From Caenorhabditis elegans (Eukaryota; Nematoda; Chromadorea; Rhabditida; Rhabditidae): a stretch of DNA of 64,000 nucleotides. Below the pieces are notes generated by a model. It ran no database searches. It was not told where the DNA came from and saw nothing but the letters and a program-made list of their open reading frames with translations. The DNA lies in contig NC_003283.11 of the NCBI RefSeq assembly GCF_000002985.6, forward strand, positions 4,340,001 through 4,404,000. The letters run 5' to 3'. Shown here one piece after another: positions 1 to 9,865 of the stretch; position 1 is the stretch's first letter; the number at the start of each line of letters is the position of its first letter. The translations under genes were made by a program, and so were the position numbers.

Positions 1-1307
1 TCCCGATCTCCTTTCATAAATAGCATCAATCTTTGCGATGAGACAAGCTTTTTGAGTCGATCTTCAAGTGATCCCCCCTCACTATTTTCTCCAACTTTCG
101 GAAGTTGCTTGATAAATTGTGGATCTGAAAACTCCTCCTTGACGACATCAAGCCCTCCAATCAATTCTCCATCGAAATAGAGTTGAGGATAAGTTGGCCA
201 ATTCGAGTATTCCTTTAATCCTTGGCGAACTGCTTCATCCGAGAAAATGTCGAAGGATCCGAATTTGATTTTATGTGAATTTAAAAGTTCGACAATAGTT
301 CTCGAGAAACCACAACGTGGCGCCGATGGATCTCCTTTCATGAAAACCATGACTTTTTGAGAATTGACCAGCGCACCCAATCTGGCATTTAGAGCTTCCT
401 TTTCTTGTTGTGGAGTCAGTGAAGGTGTGGAAGAGGTTGTAGATGAAGCATCCGATGAGCTCTGGGAAAGGGATCGGCTGGCAACAAGAACAACTTTTGA
501 TTGGATCTCTTTTGGCACGAAGCCATCGATTCTGTCGACTTCTTTGCCATTCTGAAATTAATCATTTTTTATTATGAATTGGATGTATTGTAAAATTTCG
601 CTTAAAGGCGCACGGAATTATTCAGATGGGTCTCGGCACGCAGAAAAAGTTTATGGTAGTTATTTCTTGCATTTTTCAACGAAATTACTTTGTTTTAGCG
701 TATTTTATCGTTTTCTTTTCATTTTTTTCTGTTAAAATTTTTAGAAACCAGTTTTTTAGGTACAAATAAACATTTTTAGCAGAAAAATGGAAAGAAAACG
801 AAGCAATTTTTATTGAACATTGCATGAAAAACTACCATAAACTTTTTTGCGCGCCGAGACCCATCTGAATAAATATTTTGTAAAATAGGACTTTTTGGTT
901 TTTTGTTGGTATTTTAACGAAAAAATGATTTCAAAATGTGGTTTTCAGTGGTTTTTAACGTTTTTCAATGACTTTTTTCCTAAAAAAAAGTTCAGAATAA
1001 ATCGAAACTTTTCTTTGTTTTTTTTCACAAATTTCAATTTCTTGTTTTTTCGTTGCTCACTTACACTAAAAAATACAAGCGTCGGCGCAGCAGTAATCTT
1101 GAAATTCAACGAAATTCCGGGCAAAGCTTCAGCGTCAATGAAGGCGGCACGAAGCGGCAGAGCAATTTCAGCGAGCAAATCATCCAGTAGCTGATTAACT
1201 TGCTCACAGCTTGGAGCCCACGATGCGTAGAAATGAAGAACAGCTGGAGATGGTTCCTTAATGAACGCAGCAACCTCCTCTCCTGACTTGATTTCTTGAA
1301 TTGGCAT
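1..1307 (-). CDS. glrx-3: Glutaredoxin-3 / PICOT-like monothiol glutaredoxin (3' end beyond window)
   Basis: Monothiol multidomain glutaredoxin, a cytosolic/nuclear iron-sulfur trafficking protein. Exon 1 is 1065-1307 (81 codons, starts MPIQEIKSGEE); exon 2 is 1-551 and is open to the window edge. Exon 1 plus the start of exon 2 form a thioredoxin-like domain in which the active site reads WAPSCEQ, lacking the WCGPC pair, as in PICOT proteins. A Ser/Thr-rich linker (about residues 105-130) is followed by a glutaredoxin domain with KGDPSAPRCGFS (CGFS Cys near residue 161), NWPTYPQLY and ELIGGLD. A second glutaredoxin repeat starts at the edge (LMLFMKGDR). The acceptor TTCCAG lies one base before the ATG, so spliced-leader addition is likely. 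The single intron (552-1064) holds a foldback repeat. Domain order Trx-Grx-Grx fits the family; the symbol is from memory. Confidence 0.9.
615..875. repeat. Foldback repeat in glrx-3 intron
   Basis: Inverted repeat. The left arm has TTCAGATGGGTCTCGGCACG and the right arm has the reverse complement (CGAGACCCATCTGAATAA near 852-872). AAAGTTTATGGTAGTT on the left pairs with AACTACCATAAACTTT on the right. The arms are nearly continuous, so the element is a long palindrome. GGTCTCGNCACG-type ends recur elsewhere in this window. Confidence 0.8.
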
Positions 1308-1626
1308 TCTGGAATTTTTTGGCTGGCAATGGTAAAAAGCTAGAAATTTGAATAAAAAAATTAAAAAAATATACGAGAAAGGTAAAATAAACCTTGAAAT
1401 TTCAATAATGAATAATGAAAAATATGTTTAAAAATTGAAAATATATAATAATTTTCAGAAAAAATATAAAAAAAAACAATGAAATACGGATCGTTTTGAG
1501 ATCATAATATAGAAAAGAGATGGAATGCATAATACAGGAGAAGATTTCAATGAAAATAAAAATAAATAAATAGAAGAAGTGGATGGAATTATAGTACACA
1601 TATTCGACAGCTCAATTCTGAAGGTC
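1308..1626. other. AT-rich gap between figl-1 stop and glrx-3 start
   Basis: About 320 bp of A/T-rich sequence between two minus-strand genes. It must hold the figl-1 3' UTR and the glrx-3 spliced-leader acceptor. I see no open gene and no clear AATAAA on the minus strand. The short distance is compatible with an operon. Confidence 0.5.
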
Positions 1627-4600
1627 TCAACGGGATATTGAAGGAGGTGGAAGGCAACCGAATTTTTTGTCCCAAGCCGCGTAGGCATCCAATTGAGAAT
1701 CGTCGACTGTTGGCCGAACGACACGAGCTGCTTCGGCGAAATCCATTACAGTAACGGCACGAATCTGAAATTTTCATCGATTAGTTGATTAAAACCGGAG
1801 CATTTGATGTTTCAGAGCTCGAGTGTTTATCTAATTTTTATGATGACCGAGTGCAAAAATAGAAAATAAATGTGACAATTCGTACGGCAAATGGTAAATA
1901 AAAAATAATAAGATTCGTCAGTCATGTGAGAGAGTTGCGAAATTGTTTGTTGTTGTGGCATGACATTTCATAAATTTTCGAAAAGTGTTCATTTTCGGAA
2001 CATGGAGGTGTTTTATTATGTGGACGGAGGAAAATGAGATTTTTTAAATTGAGGTGCAATCGCGCTCTAACGCTAAACATTGGGTCTCGTTATGTATAAG
2101 AGGAACATTAAATTTATATAATGCGTATTGTGCAACATATTTGACGCGCAAAATATCTCATAGCGAAAACTACAGTAACTCTCTAAATGTCTAATGTAAC
2201 TCTTGTGTCGATTTACGAGATTCATTGTTTCGAAAATCGTACCCGTAAATCGACACACGCGCTACAGTAGTCATTTAAAGAATCACTGTAGTTTTCGCTA
2301 CGAGATATTTTGCTCGTCGAATATGTCGTGCAGTACGCATTCTCCGAATTCAGTGTTACCGTAATATTGGCGGCAAATTCAAGTTTTTAATTCGATTTTA
2401 CTGAAATCATCCGTTTATATGCATTTTTTGATTTATTTTCAGTTGCTTTCTGGTTTTCATGCCGAAATGATTCTTGAAAATGCACGTGAAGCTTCGATAT
2501 TAACGCATAATCAAAAGCAATGGGATTTTTTTTCTTCCTAACGAGACCCAGCATTATGAGGCGGGGCAATTTCAATTGGCCGTGGAGCGCGATTACACCG
2601 ATCACAAGTGTTTGATATTAATTCAGAATCCTCACATCATCCTTATCAATCGTCTCAATATCGTCTCCAATGTCTCTGATAGGACCCATCGCTGCTTCAG
2701 TGCACAATTGCCTCATGTCAGCTCCAGAATAGCCGTCTGTAAGCTCTCTAATCCGCTCCAAATTATGATTTGTGATATCATGACGCGTGCCTACAAGTAG
2801 ATTCTGCACAATTTGTGTGCGCGACTCTGGCTCCGGAAGCGCAATGTACAGTCGCTTCTGGAAGCGTCGACGAGCAGCTTCATCCAACTCTTGTGGCCGA
2901 TTTGTGGCACCCAATACAAGAAGCCGTTCATCTGGAGCCGTATTCACACCATCCAACTGTACCAGGAACTCTGTCTTGATGCGCCGTGAAGATTCGTGTT
3001 CCGATTCCGACCGGGATGATAGTAACGAGTCGATCTCATCGATGAAGATAACACTCGGAAGTTTCAGACGAGCAACTGAGAACAGAGCACGAACAAGCTT
3101 TTCACCTTCTCCAACCCATTTTGAGGTTAACGACGATGCTGAAATATTGAAGAAAGTGGCTTTGCACTGGGAAGCGACACATCTCCCGATCATTGTTTTT
3201 CCGGTTCCTGGTGGTCCGAATAGAAGAACACCTTTCGGTGGAGCACGGATTCCGGTGAAGACGTCACTGAAAAAAATTATAATTGTCAATTAAATTTTTG
3301 GAGGATTTTTTAAATTGCTTTATTAGACTCAAAATTGTCTGAAAACACCGAATTTTATAATGAAACTTCTTGAAAAATTCTCAAAAAAAAGTTATGACGG
3401 CTCAAAAAATGGCTTAAAATTAGTTAAAATTTGAAATTTGACTTGTCAGCGGATGGAAACAATTTTTTTGAAATCACCGTAAAATTTTGAGTATACAGGT
3501 CAATTATCTTGCGTTTTCAACTCGATTTAGGTATTTTAAAGTCGATGGACGGCGAGATTAAAATTGTTTTTTTTTACCAAATCTCGCCGTCCATCGACTT
3601 TAAAATACCTAAGTGAAGTTGAAAACGCAAGATAATTACATTACATACTCAAAATTTGACGGTGATTTAAAAAAAATTGTTTCCAGCCGCTGCGACATTG
3701 ACAAGTCGGTCAAATTTCAAATGTTAACTAATTTTAGGACATTTTTTAAGCCTTCATAACTTTTTTTTGAGAAGTTTCCAAGTAGTTTCATCATAAAATT
3801 CGGTGTTTTCAGATAATTTTGAGTCTAATAATGCAATAAAAAATTCGACTACACCACCTTTAAAGGAGGTTTTTTTGCGTGTATAGACTAAAAGCACAAA
3901 ATAAGCGTTCAAAACCTCGTAAAAATAGCTAATTTTATCTAAAATCTCGAATTTCGTCTATTTTTCCTGTCCGCATCAGCTGAAACACTATTTTATTGAA
4001 TTATCATCCTTTTTAGCATCTTTTGGTGGTTTATATCACATTTTTTCGTCAATTTAGGTTCATTTAAGTCGATAAAAAATTAAACAATTAAATTAAAAAC
4101 ACCTATCGGCTTTAAGTGTACCTACGTCAACAAAATAATGTGAAATAAACCACCAAAAAAAGTGGAAAAGTTGACAAAAAACGAGATTTTAACCAATTTC
4201 AGCCATTTTTGAGCACTTTATGAGTCTGAGCAAGCTAAAAACCCGAAAAACCCTTTTTTTCTCCTTTCAGAACGTACGGTCTTTTAAATGGCAGTACAAC
4301 AATCTCCCGTAATGCTTTTTTCGCTCCTTCCAATCCAGCAACATCAGCCCATCCGATCTCATTGTTCACAGACATAATTTCCGATTCAATCAATGAAATG
4401 ATATTTTCATCAAAGTGCTTTAGCGTTGGCTCAGCTCTCAATCCACTCATTTTTTCATCTTTTCCACCTCCTTCCGTATCCATTCCCATCGCCTTTCTGA
4501 TGAGCGGATTGGAGCATCGTTTCGGGATATCCGGTGCTCTTCTGGCCGGTGGTATCCCTGCCAAGCTTCCAATCGATTGGGAACTGGATTGACGATCCAG

Positions 4601-5996
4601 AGGCACTTGGAACTTGCTATTCTGTGGATCCTGGCCGGCTGCAGTCGTAAATGATGGATAGAGGGTTCCGAGGGTATTTTGGATAGCTGCTCGGTTTTTC
4701 GTAGGTGCTCTGAAACGACGCTTTCATTTTTAAAAAAATCGATTAATATTACGGGAACACAAAATTCTGAGAATGCGTACTGCGCAACATATTCGACGCG
4801 CAAAATATTCTTTTTATGACTACTGTAGCGCTTGTGTCGATTTACGGGGGCTCGATTCTCGGAAAAAAAACAAAATTTTCGAATTTTGACAGCGATACTC
4901 AATTTTTCTTCGTTTTTTTTTCGAATACCATGGTCATTTTTGTGCTTATTTTTAATATTTTATCTATTAATAAATTACTTTAATTGCAAAAAACTCCAAT
5001 TTTGGCGTTTTTTTGATGAGTAAGCTCATACAGGCGTATTTTTATATTATTTCCCGCCTATTACGGCAATAAACGGGAAATAGTGTTAAAAAAACGCTTG
5101 TGGAGTATTAGAGTATTATCATCAAAATGACGCGAATATTGGAGTTTTTTCAATTAAAATAATTTATTAATGGAAAAAAAATATTAAAAATAAGCACAAA
5201 AATGATAAAGGAATAGGAAAAAAACGAAGAAAAATTGAATATCGCTATCAAAATTCGAAAAATGTGTCTTTTTCCGAGAATCAAGCCCGTAAATCGACAC
5301 AAGCGCTTCATTTAAAGAATTACTGTAGTTTTCTTTTTCGCTACGAGATATCTTGCGCGTCAAATATGTTGTGAAATACGCATTCTCAGAATTTCGTGAT
5401 CTCTTAACGAACCTGGTCTTCTTAAAGTGCGGATTTGAAGCCACCTCGATGCCTTTCAGCGTATTTTCATGCATTTGCCGAATAAAATTCGGATCAGTTC
5501 TTCTAGCATTTGTAGGATCCACTATATCGCAGATTTTGTCTCTGATTTTCGTCACTTTATCGTCGCTTCCAAAATCGAAGCCTCGCATTGTGAACGGCTC
5601 TTCTCGGCGTTTTTCCTCCTTTGGTTTCGGAATTTCGCCAAGTTTGAAGCTGCTTTTCTCGCCAAGAAACGGTCGACTTTTGAGCTTCCGGGTGTCTTGT
5701 TTTTGTGAAAACGACACATCAACGGTTCTATCTTCGTCTTCATCAATTATTATCCCGTCTAGCTCGTCATCCAGACCATTTTGTTGAGAACGAGATTTGA
5801 ATGGAGGCTGCTGCTGAGCTGAATCCGAAGGTGTCTCCACGACTATTTTTCGACGGGGTTTTCCGATAAAATACGGACTAATCCCATTGCGAGCAAGAGC
5901 CGTCGGTGGGTAAAGATCATCGTTATTTTCGCCGGTTTCGGGCCGTTTTCTCATTCCACTGGTCACATTGAGTTTTACCCGTTTTGGAGAATACAT
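1627..5996 (-). CDS. figl-1: Fidgetin-like 1 AAA ATPase
   Basis: AAA-family ATPase of the fidgetin/katanin/spastin group; family members act in homologous recombination, germline and mitotic functions. Exons: 5413-5996, 4278-4709, 2636-3266, 1627-1764. All junctions keep phase (AG|A, CC|T, GAT|ATT) and give 594 aa. The N-terminal 300 residues are polar and low-complexity. The AAA core holds Walker A GPPGTGKT (about 355-362), Walker B FIDEID (about 412-418), a SRH region with [16 protein letters not shown], and the C-terminal VPS4-type helix ([16 protein letters not shown]) in the last exon. An acceptor CTATTTTCAG sits 3 nt before the ATG. The first three introns carry large palindromes. hpo-18 lies about 210 bp upstream on the same strand, suggesting a shared operon. 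Confidence 0.96.
2043..2600. repeat. Nested foldback elements in last figl-1 intron
   Basis: Outer inverted repeat: TGCAATCGCGCTCTAACGCT plus GGGTCTCGTTATG at 2053-2093, matched in reverse by AACGAGACCCAGCATTATG ... GGAGCGCGATTAC at 2538-2595. Inside it sits a second palindrome (about 2100-2365) of the GACGCGCAAAATATCTCA / ACTACAGTAACTC / TCGATTTACG family. One element appears inserted into the other. Confidence 0.75.
3310..3845. repeat. Long palindrome in figl-1 intron 2
   Basis: Near-perfect inverted repeat with arms of about 260 bp. The outer end GCTTTATTAGACTCAAAATT pairs with AATTTTGAGTCTAATAATGC. The centre is GTCGATGGACGGCGAGATT ... AATCTCGCCGTCCATCGAC at 3541-3600 with a short A/T loop. 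No coding potential is seen. Confidence 0.85.
4017..4170. repeat. Short inverted repeat in figl-1 intron 2
   Basis: TTTTGGTGGTTTATATCACATT on the left pairs with AATGTGAAATAAACCACCAAAA on the right. A weaker inner pairing links AGGTTCATTTAAGTCGAT and ATCGGCTTTAAGTGTACCT. Confidence 0.7.
4752..5400. repeat. Palindromic element filling figl-1 intron 1
   Basis: Inverted repeat of about 650 bp. The ends are CACAAAATTCTGAGAATGCG and CGCATTCTCAGAATTTCGTG, then GACGCGCAAAATATTC / GAGATATCTTGCGCGTC, then long arms containing AAATAAGCACAAAAATGA and its complement. The centre is near 5030-5100. Its right end lies about a dozen bases from the exon 1 donor, so the element makes up nearly the whole intron (4710-5412). 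Confidence 0.85.
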
Positions 5997-6208
5997 AATC
6001 TGAAAATAGTGTTTTTTGACCTGAAAACCCCCACAAAAAAATATTCAAAAAGACTGGGGTAACTTGAACAACTTAAAGGCAAAGGAATAATTGAGCTTAA
6101 AATTTATATCGTCTAATAAAATAAATCATAAACAATCGGAAGTGAGAGAAGAAAGGTATGGAATGTATCCAAATGGAATTATTCGAATACTGTTGTGCGA
6201 TCATTTGT

Positions 6209-6420
6209 CTACTTTTGCTGCTTTCCATTTTCCCATGTGGTGATCTGAAAAATTCGTGTTAAAACTTGAATAATAAGGCGTATTTAATCACCTTGAGAGT
6301 TGCCTCTGGCTTCTTAACAGCGGCCTTTCCTCCGACTTGCTTGGTGCACTTGCGGGTGATCTCGGCAGCGATTTGCGAGTAACGCACGTAGTTGAGTCCA
6401 GCGGCTCTCCAGGCGACCAT
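6209..6420 (-). CDS. hpo-18: ATP synthase F1 epsilon subunit
   Basis: Small mitochondrial F1 epsilon subunit; it binds the gamma/delta foot of the F1 central stalk. Exons 6292-6420 (43 codons) and 6209-6244 join in frame (LK|IT) to give 54 aa. The sequence starts MVAWRAAGLNYVRYSQIAAE, matching the conserved N-terminus W(R)xAGLxYxxYSxIAA of eukaryotic epsilon. The rest is a basic helix and it ends GKQQK, the usual family length. An acceptor TTTTTCAG lies 3 nt before the ATG. It is divergent from mcm-7 and upstream of figl-1 on the same strand. Confidence 0.94.
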
Positions 6421-6509
6421 TTTCTGAAAAACATGAATAAAAAAGAAATATTGGAAAAAAGCGACTAATTTTGCACAAGAAAACAAAGAAAAACCGCAAT
6501 TTTACTAAT

Positions 6510-6900
6510 GAAATCTATCGATTTTAGCAATTAGAAAAGCTATTTTACAATTTGCGATTAAAAAACATTAATTTCATCTAAAAACAGCCAAAAATCAATG
6601 AAAAATCACAATTCTACTCTTGAAACAAAAAATGTGTCGTTTCTGCAGCAATTTATCGATTTTCGAAATTATAAAAGCTATTTTACAATTTGCGATTAAA
6701 ATGTACATTAATCCCATCTAAAAACTAACAAAAAACCAAGAAAAACCACAATTTTACTGATGAGACAAAAAAAAACATTTTTTCTCAGAATTGCCTGTCG
6801 TTTCTGCAGCAATTTATCGATTTTAGCAATTATTTTACCAATTTTAATTAAAATAAACATTAATTCCATCTAAAAACAACCAAAAATCAATGAAAAAACG
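6510..6900. repeat. Three imperfect tandem units upstream of hpo-18
   Basis: A unit of about 140-160 bp occurs three times, beginning near 6517, 6656 and 6817 (each with TCGATTTT..., ATTAAAA..CATTAAT, CATCTAAAAAC). The units are joined by GTCGTTTCTGCAGCAATTTA, present twice. The block lies in the hpo-18 outron or promoter. Confidence 0.7.
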
Positions 6901-7017
6901 AACAATTTTCTTTAAAAACAGCTAAAAATGGCACAGTCCATGTCGGAAAAATATAAGTTAAAGGCGCATAGACTTTCGCACTCTGGTGGGTCTCGCAACG
7001 ACATGAAGGAGGCAAAC

Positions 7018-7025
7018 GCGCGAAA
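7018..7025. promoter_or_regulatory. E2F/DP-type site upstream of mcm-7
   Basis: GCGCGAAA matches the E2F consensus (GCGSSAAA), 173 bp before the mcm-7 ATG. A weaker TTTCGCGA lies at 7112-7119. MCM genes are classical E2F targets. Function here is inferred. Confidence 0.5.
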
Positions 7026-7197
7026 TTCGAACGGACGACGCTGCCATCTGCCGCACATTCCTTCACTCTCTCGCTCATTTATTATCGGTTTTGTGCTACA
7101 AGAGCAGCTTTTTTCGCGATTTTTTCAGTTTTTCCAATTAAAAAATAAAATTTCCATCATTTCAGCCCGGCTCTATAATCCTATAATCTCACTCACC

Positions 7198-9544
7198 ATG
7201 AAAACCACCACTTACAACACAGACTGGGCTGCCGAGAAGACGAAAATTCGCAGTTTCTTCGACGAATACTATGTGGACAATGAGGACGGATCTGGAAAGG
7301 TATTCCCGAATTTGGTGTATAAATGAGTATTTAAATTCAACTTTTAGGCATTCCCATATCGTGATCAAGTCTTTGAAATTGCTCGCCGCGACAAGCAGGC
7401 AATCGTTGTGAATGTTGACCATATTAAGGAATCTGATATTCCAGATGCTCTTGAACTCTCAGAAGCCATTACTTCCAATACAAAGAGATACGAAGTCCTG
7501 TTCAAGGACACAATTTCGGATATGATCCAGGACTATCTCGGAGACAAGCAAGCGCCAGTAATCGATGCTCTTGATGCCTACATGTTCCAGCGTCTTCATA
7601 TGGATAGGAACGAGGGAGCCGCCAACGAGGAAGTTTCTCTTCAGGACAAACGCAAGAAATACCCACCACAGCTCCTTCAACGCTTCGAGGTCTACTTCAC
7701 AACGGACGATGCCGCCCATGAAACGTGTGTCCGAAACATCAAAGCCACCGAGATCGGGCACTTGGTCTCCATGAAGGGAGTTGTTATCCGTGCGACCGAG
7801 GTGAAACCTTGTGTTGAAGTCATGACCTACACTTGCGATACTTGTGCCGCCGAAGTCTATCAGCCTGTGAAGGGAATGCAATTCACCCCACCGGTCAACT
7901 GTCCCAACAAGGAATGCGTTGAGGCAAAAGCCAACGGAAGACTTCACATGCAGCTTCGTGGATCGAAATTCGTCAAGTTCCAAGAGCTCAAAATTCAAGA
8001 GCTCAGCGAGCAAGTCCCAGTAGGATCGATTCCTCGCACAATGACTGTTCACGTTTACGGGGAGATGACGAGAAAGTGCAATACTGGAAATGTCGTGCAT
8101 GTTTCTGGAGTATTCTTGCCAATTATGCAGTCTGGCTTCCGACCAACTGGAGGACTCGTTGCCGATACCTATTTGGAAGCTCACGTAAGTTAAAACTTGA
8201 AAATTATCAAATTATTCGTTACTCTTCAGTACATCAACAATCTTGACGACAACCCAACTTTCAATGGAGTTCAATCCGCCGAACTGGAAGTTCTCCGTCG
8301 CAAAGGAGACAACTACGAAACTCTTGCCGCCTCCATCGCTCCGGAAATTTTCGGCCACGTTGATGTTAAAAAGTGCCTTTTGATGGCTCTCGTTGGAGGA
8401 AATGACAACAGCTCGAACGGAATGAAAATTCGTGGATGCATCAACGTTCTGATGATGGGAGATCCAGGAGTTGCTAAATCTCAACTTCTCGGCTACGTGA
8501 ACCGGTTGGCTCCACGATCTCAGTACACTACTGGTCGTGGTTCTTCTGGAGTTGGTCTCACGGCCGCTGTGATGAAGGATCCCGTCACTGGAGAGATGTC
8601 TCTCGAGGGTGGTGCCTTGGTGTTGGCCGACGGAGGAATTTGCTGCATTGACGAGTTCGATAAGATGATGGATCACGATAGAACTGCGATCCATGAAGTT
8701 ATGGAGCAGCAGACCATCTCGATTGCCAAAGCTGGAATCATGACGACACTCAACGCTCGTACGGCTATCATCGCCGCTGCCAATCCAGCCTACGGAAGAT
8801 ATAACCCAAATCGTTCCATTGAGCAGAACGTTGATCTTCCAGCTGCACTTCTCTCCCGTTTCGATTTGATTCTTCTCATGCAGGACAAGGCTGATCGTGA
8901 GAACGACAAGATTCTCGCTGAGCACATCACATATGTTCATCAGCACGGTTGCCATCCAAATCGTGAGAAGAAGGATCTCATCTCGCTTGAGACACTTCGC
9001 GAGTACATTTCTCTTTGCAAGACGTATACTCCAACTGTCGATCCAGCTCTTCGAGAACGTATTGTCGAGGCATACGTTGAGATGCGCAGAGATGCTAGAT
9101 ATTCGTCCGATCCAACATTTGTGTCGCCAAGAATGATTCTAGGAATCGTCAGAATGGCGACAGCTCGTGCTAAGCTTCGTCTATCCACGATTGTCGACGA
9201 AAGTGACGTTGAAGAAGCTCTCCGTTTGATGCAATTCGCTAAGGACTCGCTCAGACCAGAACAGAACAAAATTGAGAAGTAAGTTTTCAGAAAATTATTT
9301 ATAGCGAATATTTTAATCATAAAATTATTTTCTTTTCAGGCGCATGGCTCCAGTCGATGCTGCATTCGCCGTTCTTCGTGAGCTCTACCATGCCGACAAC
9401 GCCCCGATCGCCATCTCAAACGCCATTCAAAGATGCGCTCGCAAGGGAATCAGCGAGGTTGCTCTCAAGAAATGCCTGGATCAATACACTGCTAACGGTC
9501 TCTTGGTCATGGATCGCCAGAACATTGTGTTCGCTATGAATTAA
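7198..9544 (+). CDS. mcm-7: DNA replication licensing factor MCM7
   Basis: Subunit of the hexameric MCM2-7 replicative helicase. Exons 7198-7299, 7348-8184, 8230-9278 and 9340-9544 join in frame to 730 aa. An N-terminal MCM domain is followed by a zinc-binding motif (CDTC ... NCPNKEC, from about residue 197). The AAA+ core has the MCM Walker A GDPGVAKS (about 390-397), Walker [10 protein letters not shown] (about 452) and the arginine-finger motif LLSRFDLI. The C-terminal winged-helix region is in the last exon. An acceptor ATTTCAG ends at 7165, 32 nt before the ATG. It is divergent from hpo-18 and convergent with the TMTC-like gene. All catalytic motifs are intact. Confidence 0.98.
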
Positions 9545-9752
9545 AATTAATTGTATAATTTCGACGAATTGCCTTTTTAATTTTCACCCCCTCCCACATT
9601 TAATCACACACTATCTAAATAACTATCGTAAGATTGTACTATGTTTGACAATTTTCACAATTTTTTCCTTCAACACATTCGTATTCTGATCTCAAATTTT
9701 TTTCGTTGTTTTTTTTTGTTTCGCCTTTACGGAGAATGATGCCGATGAGCAT

Positions 9753-9758
9753 AATAAA
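9753..9758 (+). terminator. mcm-7 poly(A) signal
   Basis: AATAAA lies about 210 nt after the mcm-7 stop. It is the only good signal before the opposing gene begins. Confidence 0.65.
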
Positions 9759-9785
9759 TTGATTATGGAATTAAATTTGGAATAG

Positions 9786-9791
9786 TTTATT
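9786..9791 (-). terminator. Poly(A) signal of TMTC-like gene
   Basis: TTTATT on the plus strand is AATAAA on the minus strand, 75 nt after the stop at 9866. Together with the mcm-7 signal it makes the two transcripts end within a few bases of each other. Confidence 0.6.
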
Positions 9792-9865
9792 TCAAATACA
9801 CGTAGTTTTCAGTAGATTCTAACCCGTAAGTAGTCACCGATTTTAAAATAGTTATTTAATATTAA

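Noticed and set aside
8212-8955. 247-codon open frame antisense to mcm-7 exon 3 (and a similar one at 7459-8184)
   Set aside because: Mirror of strongly biased mcm-7 codons; no splice context, no family.
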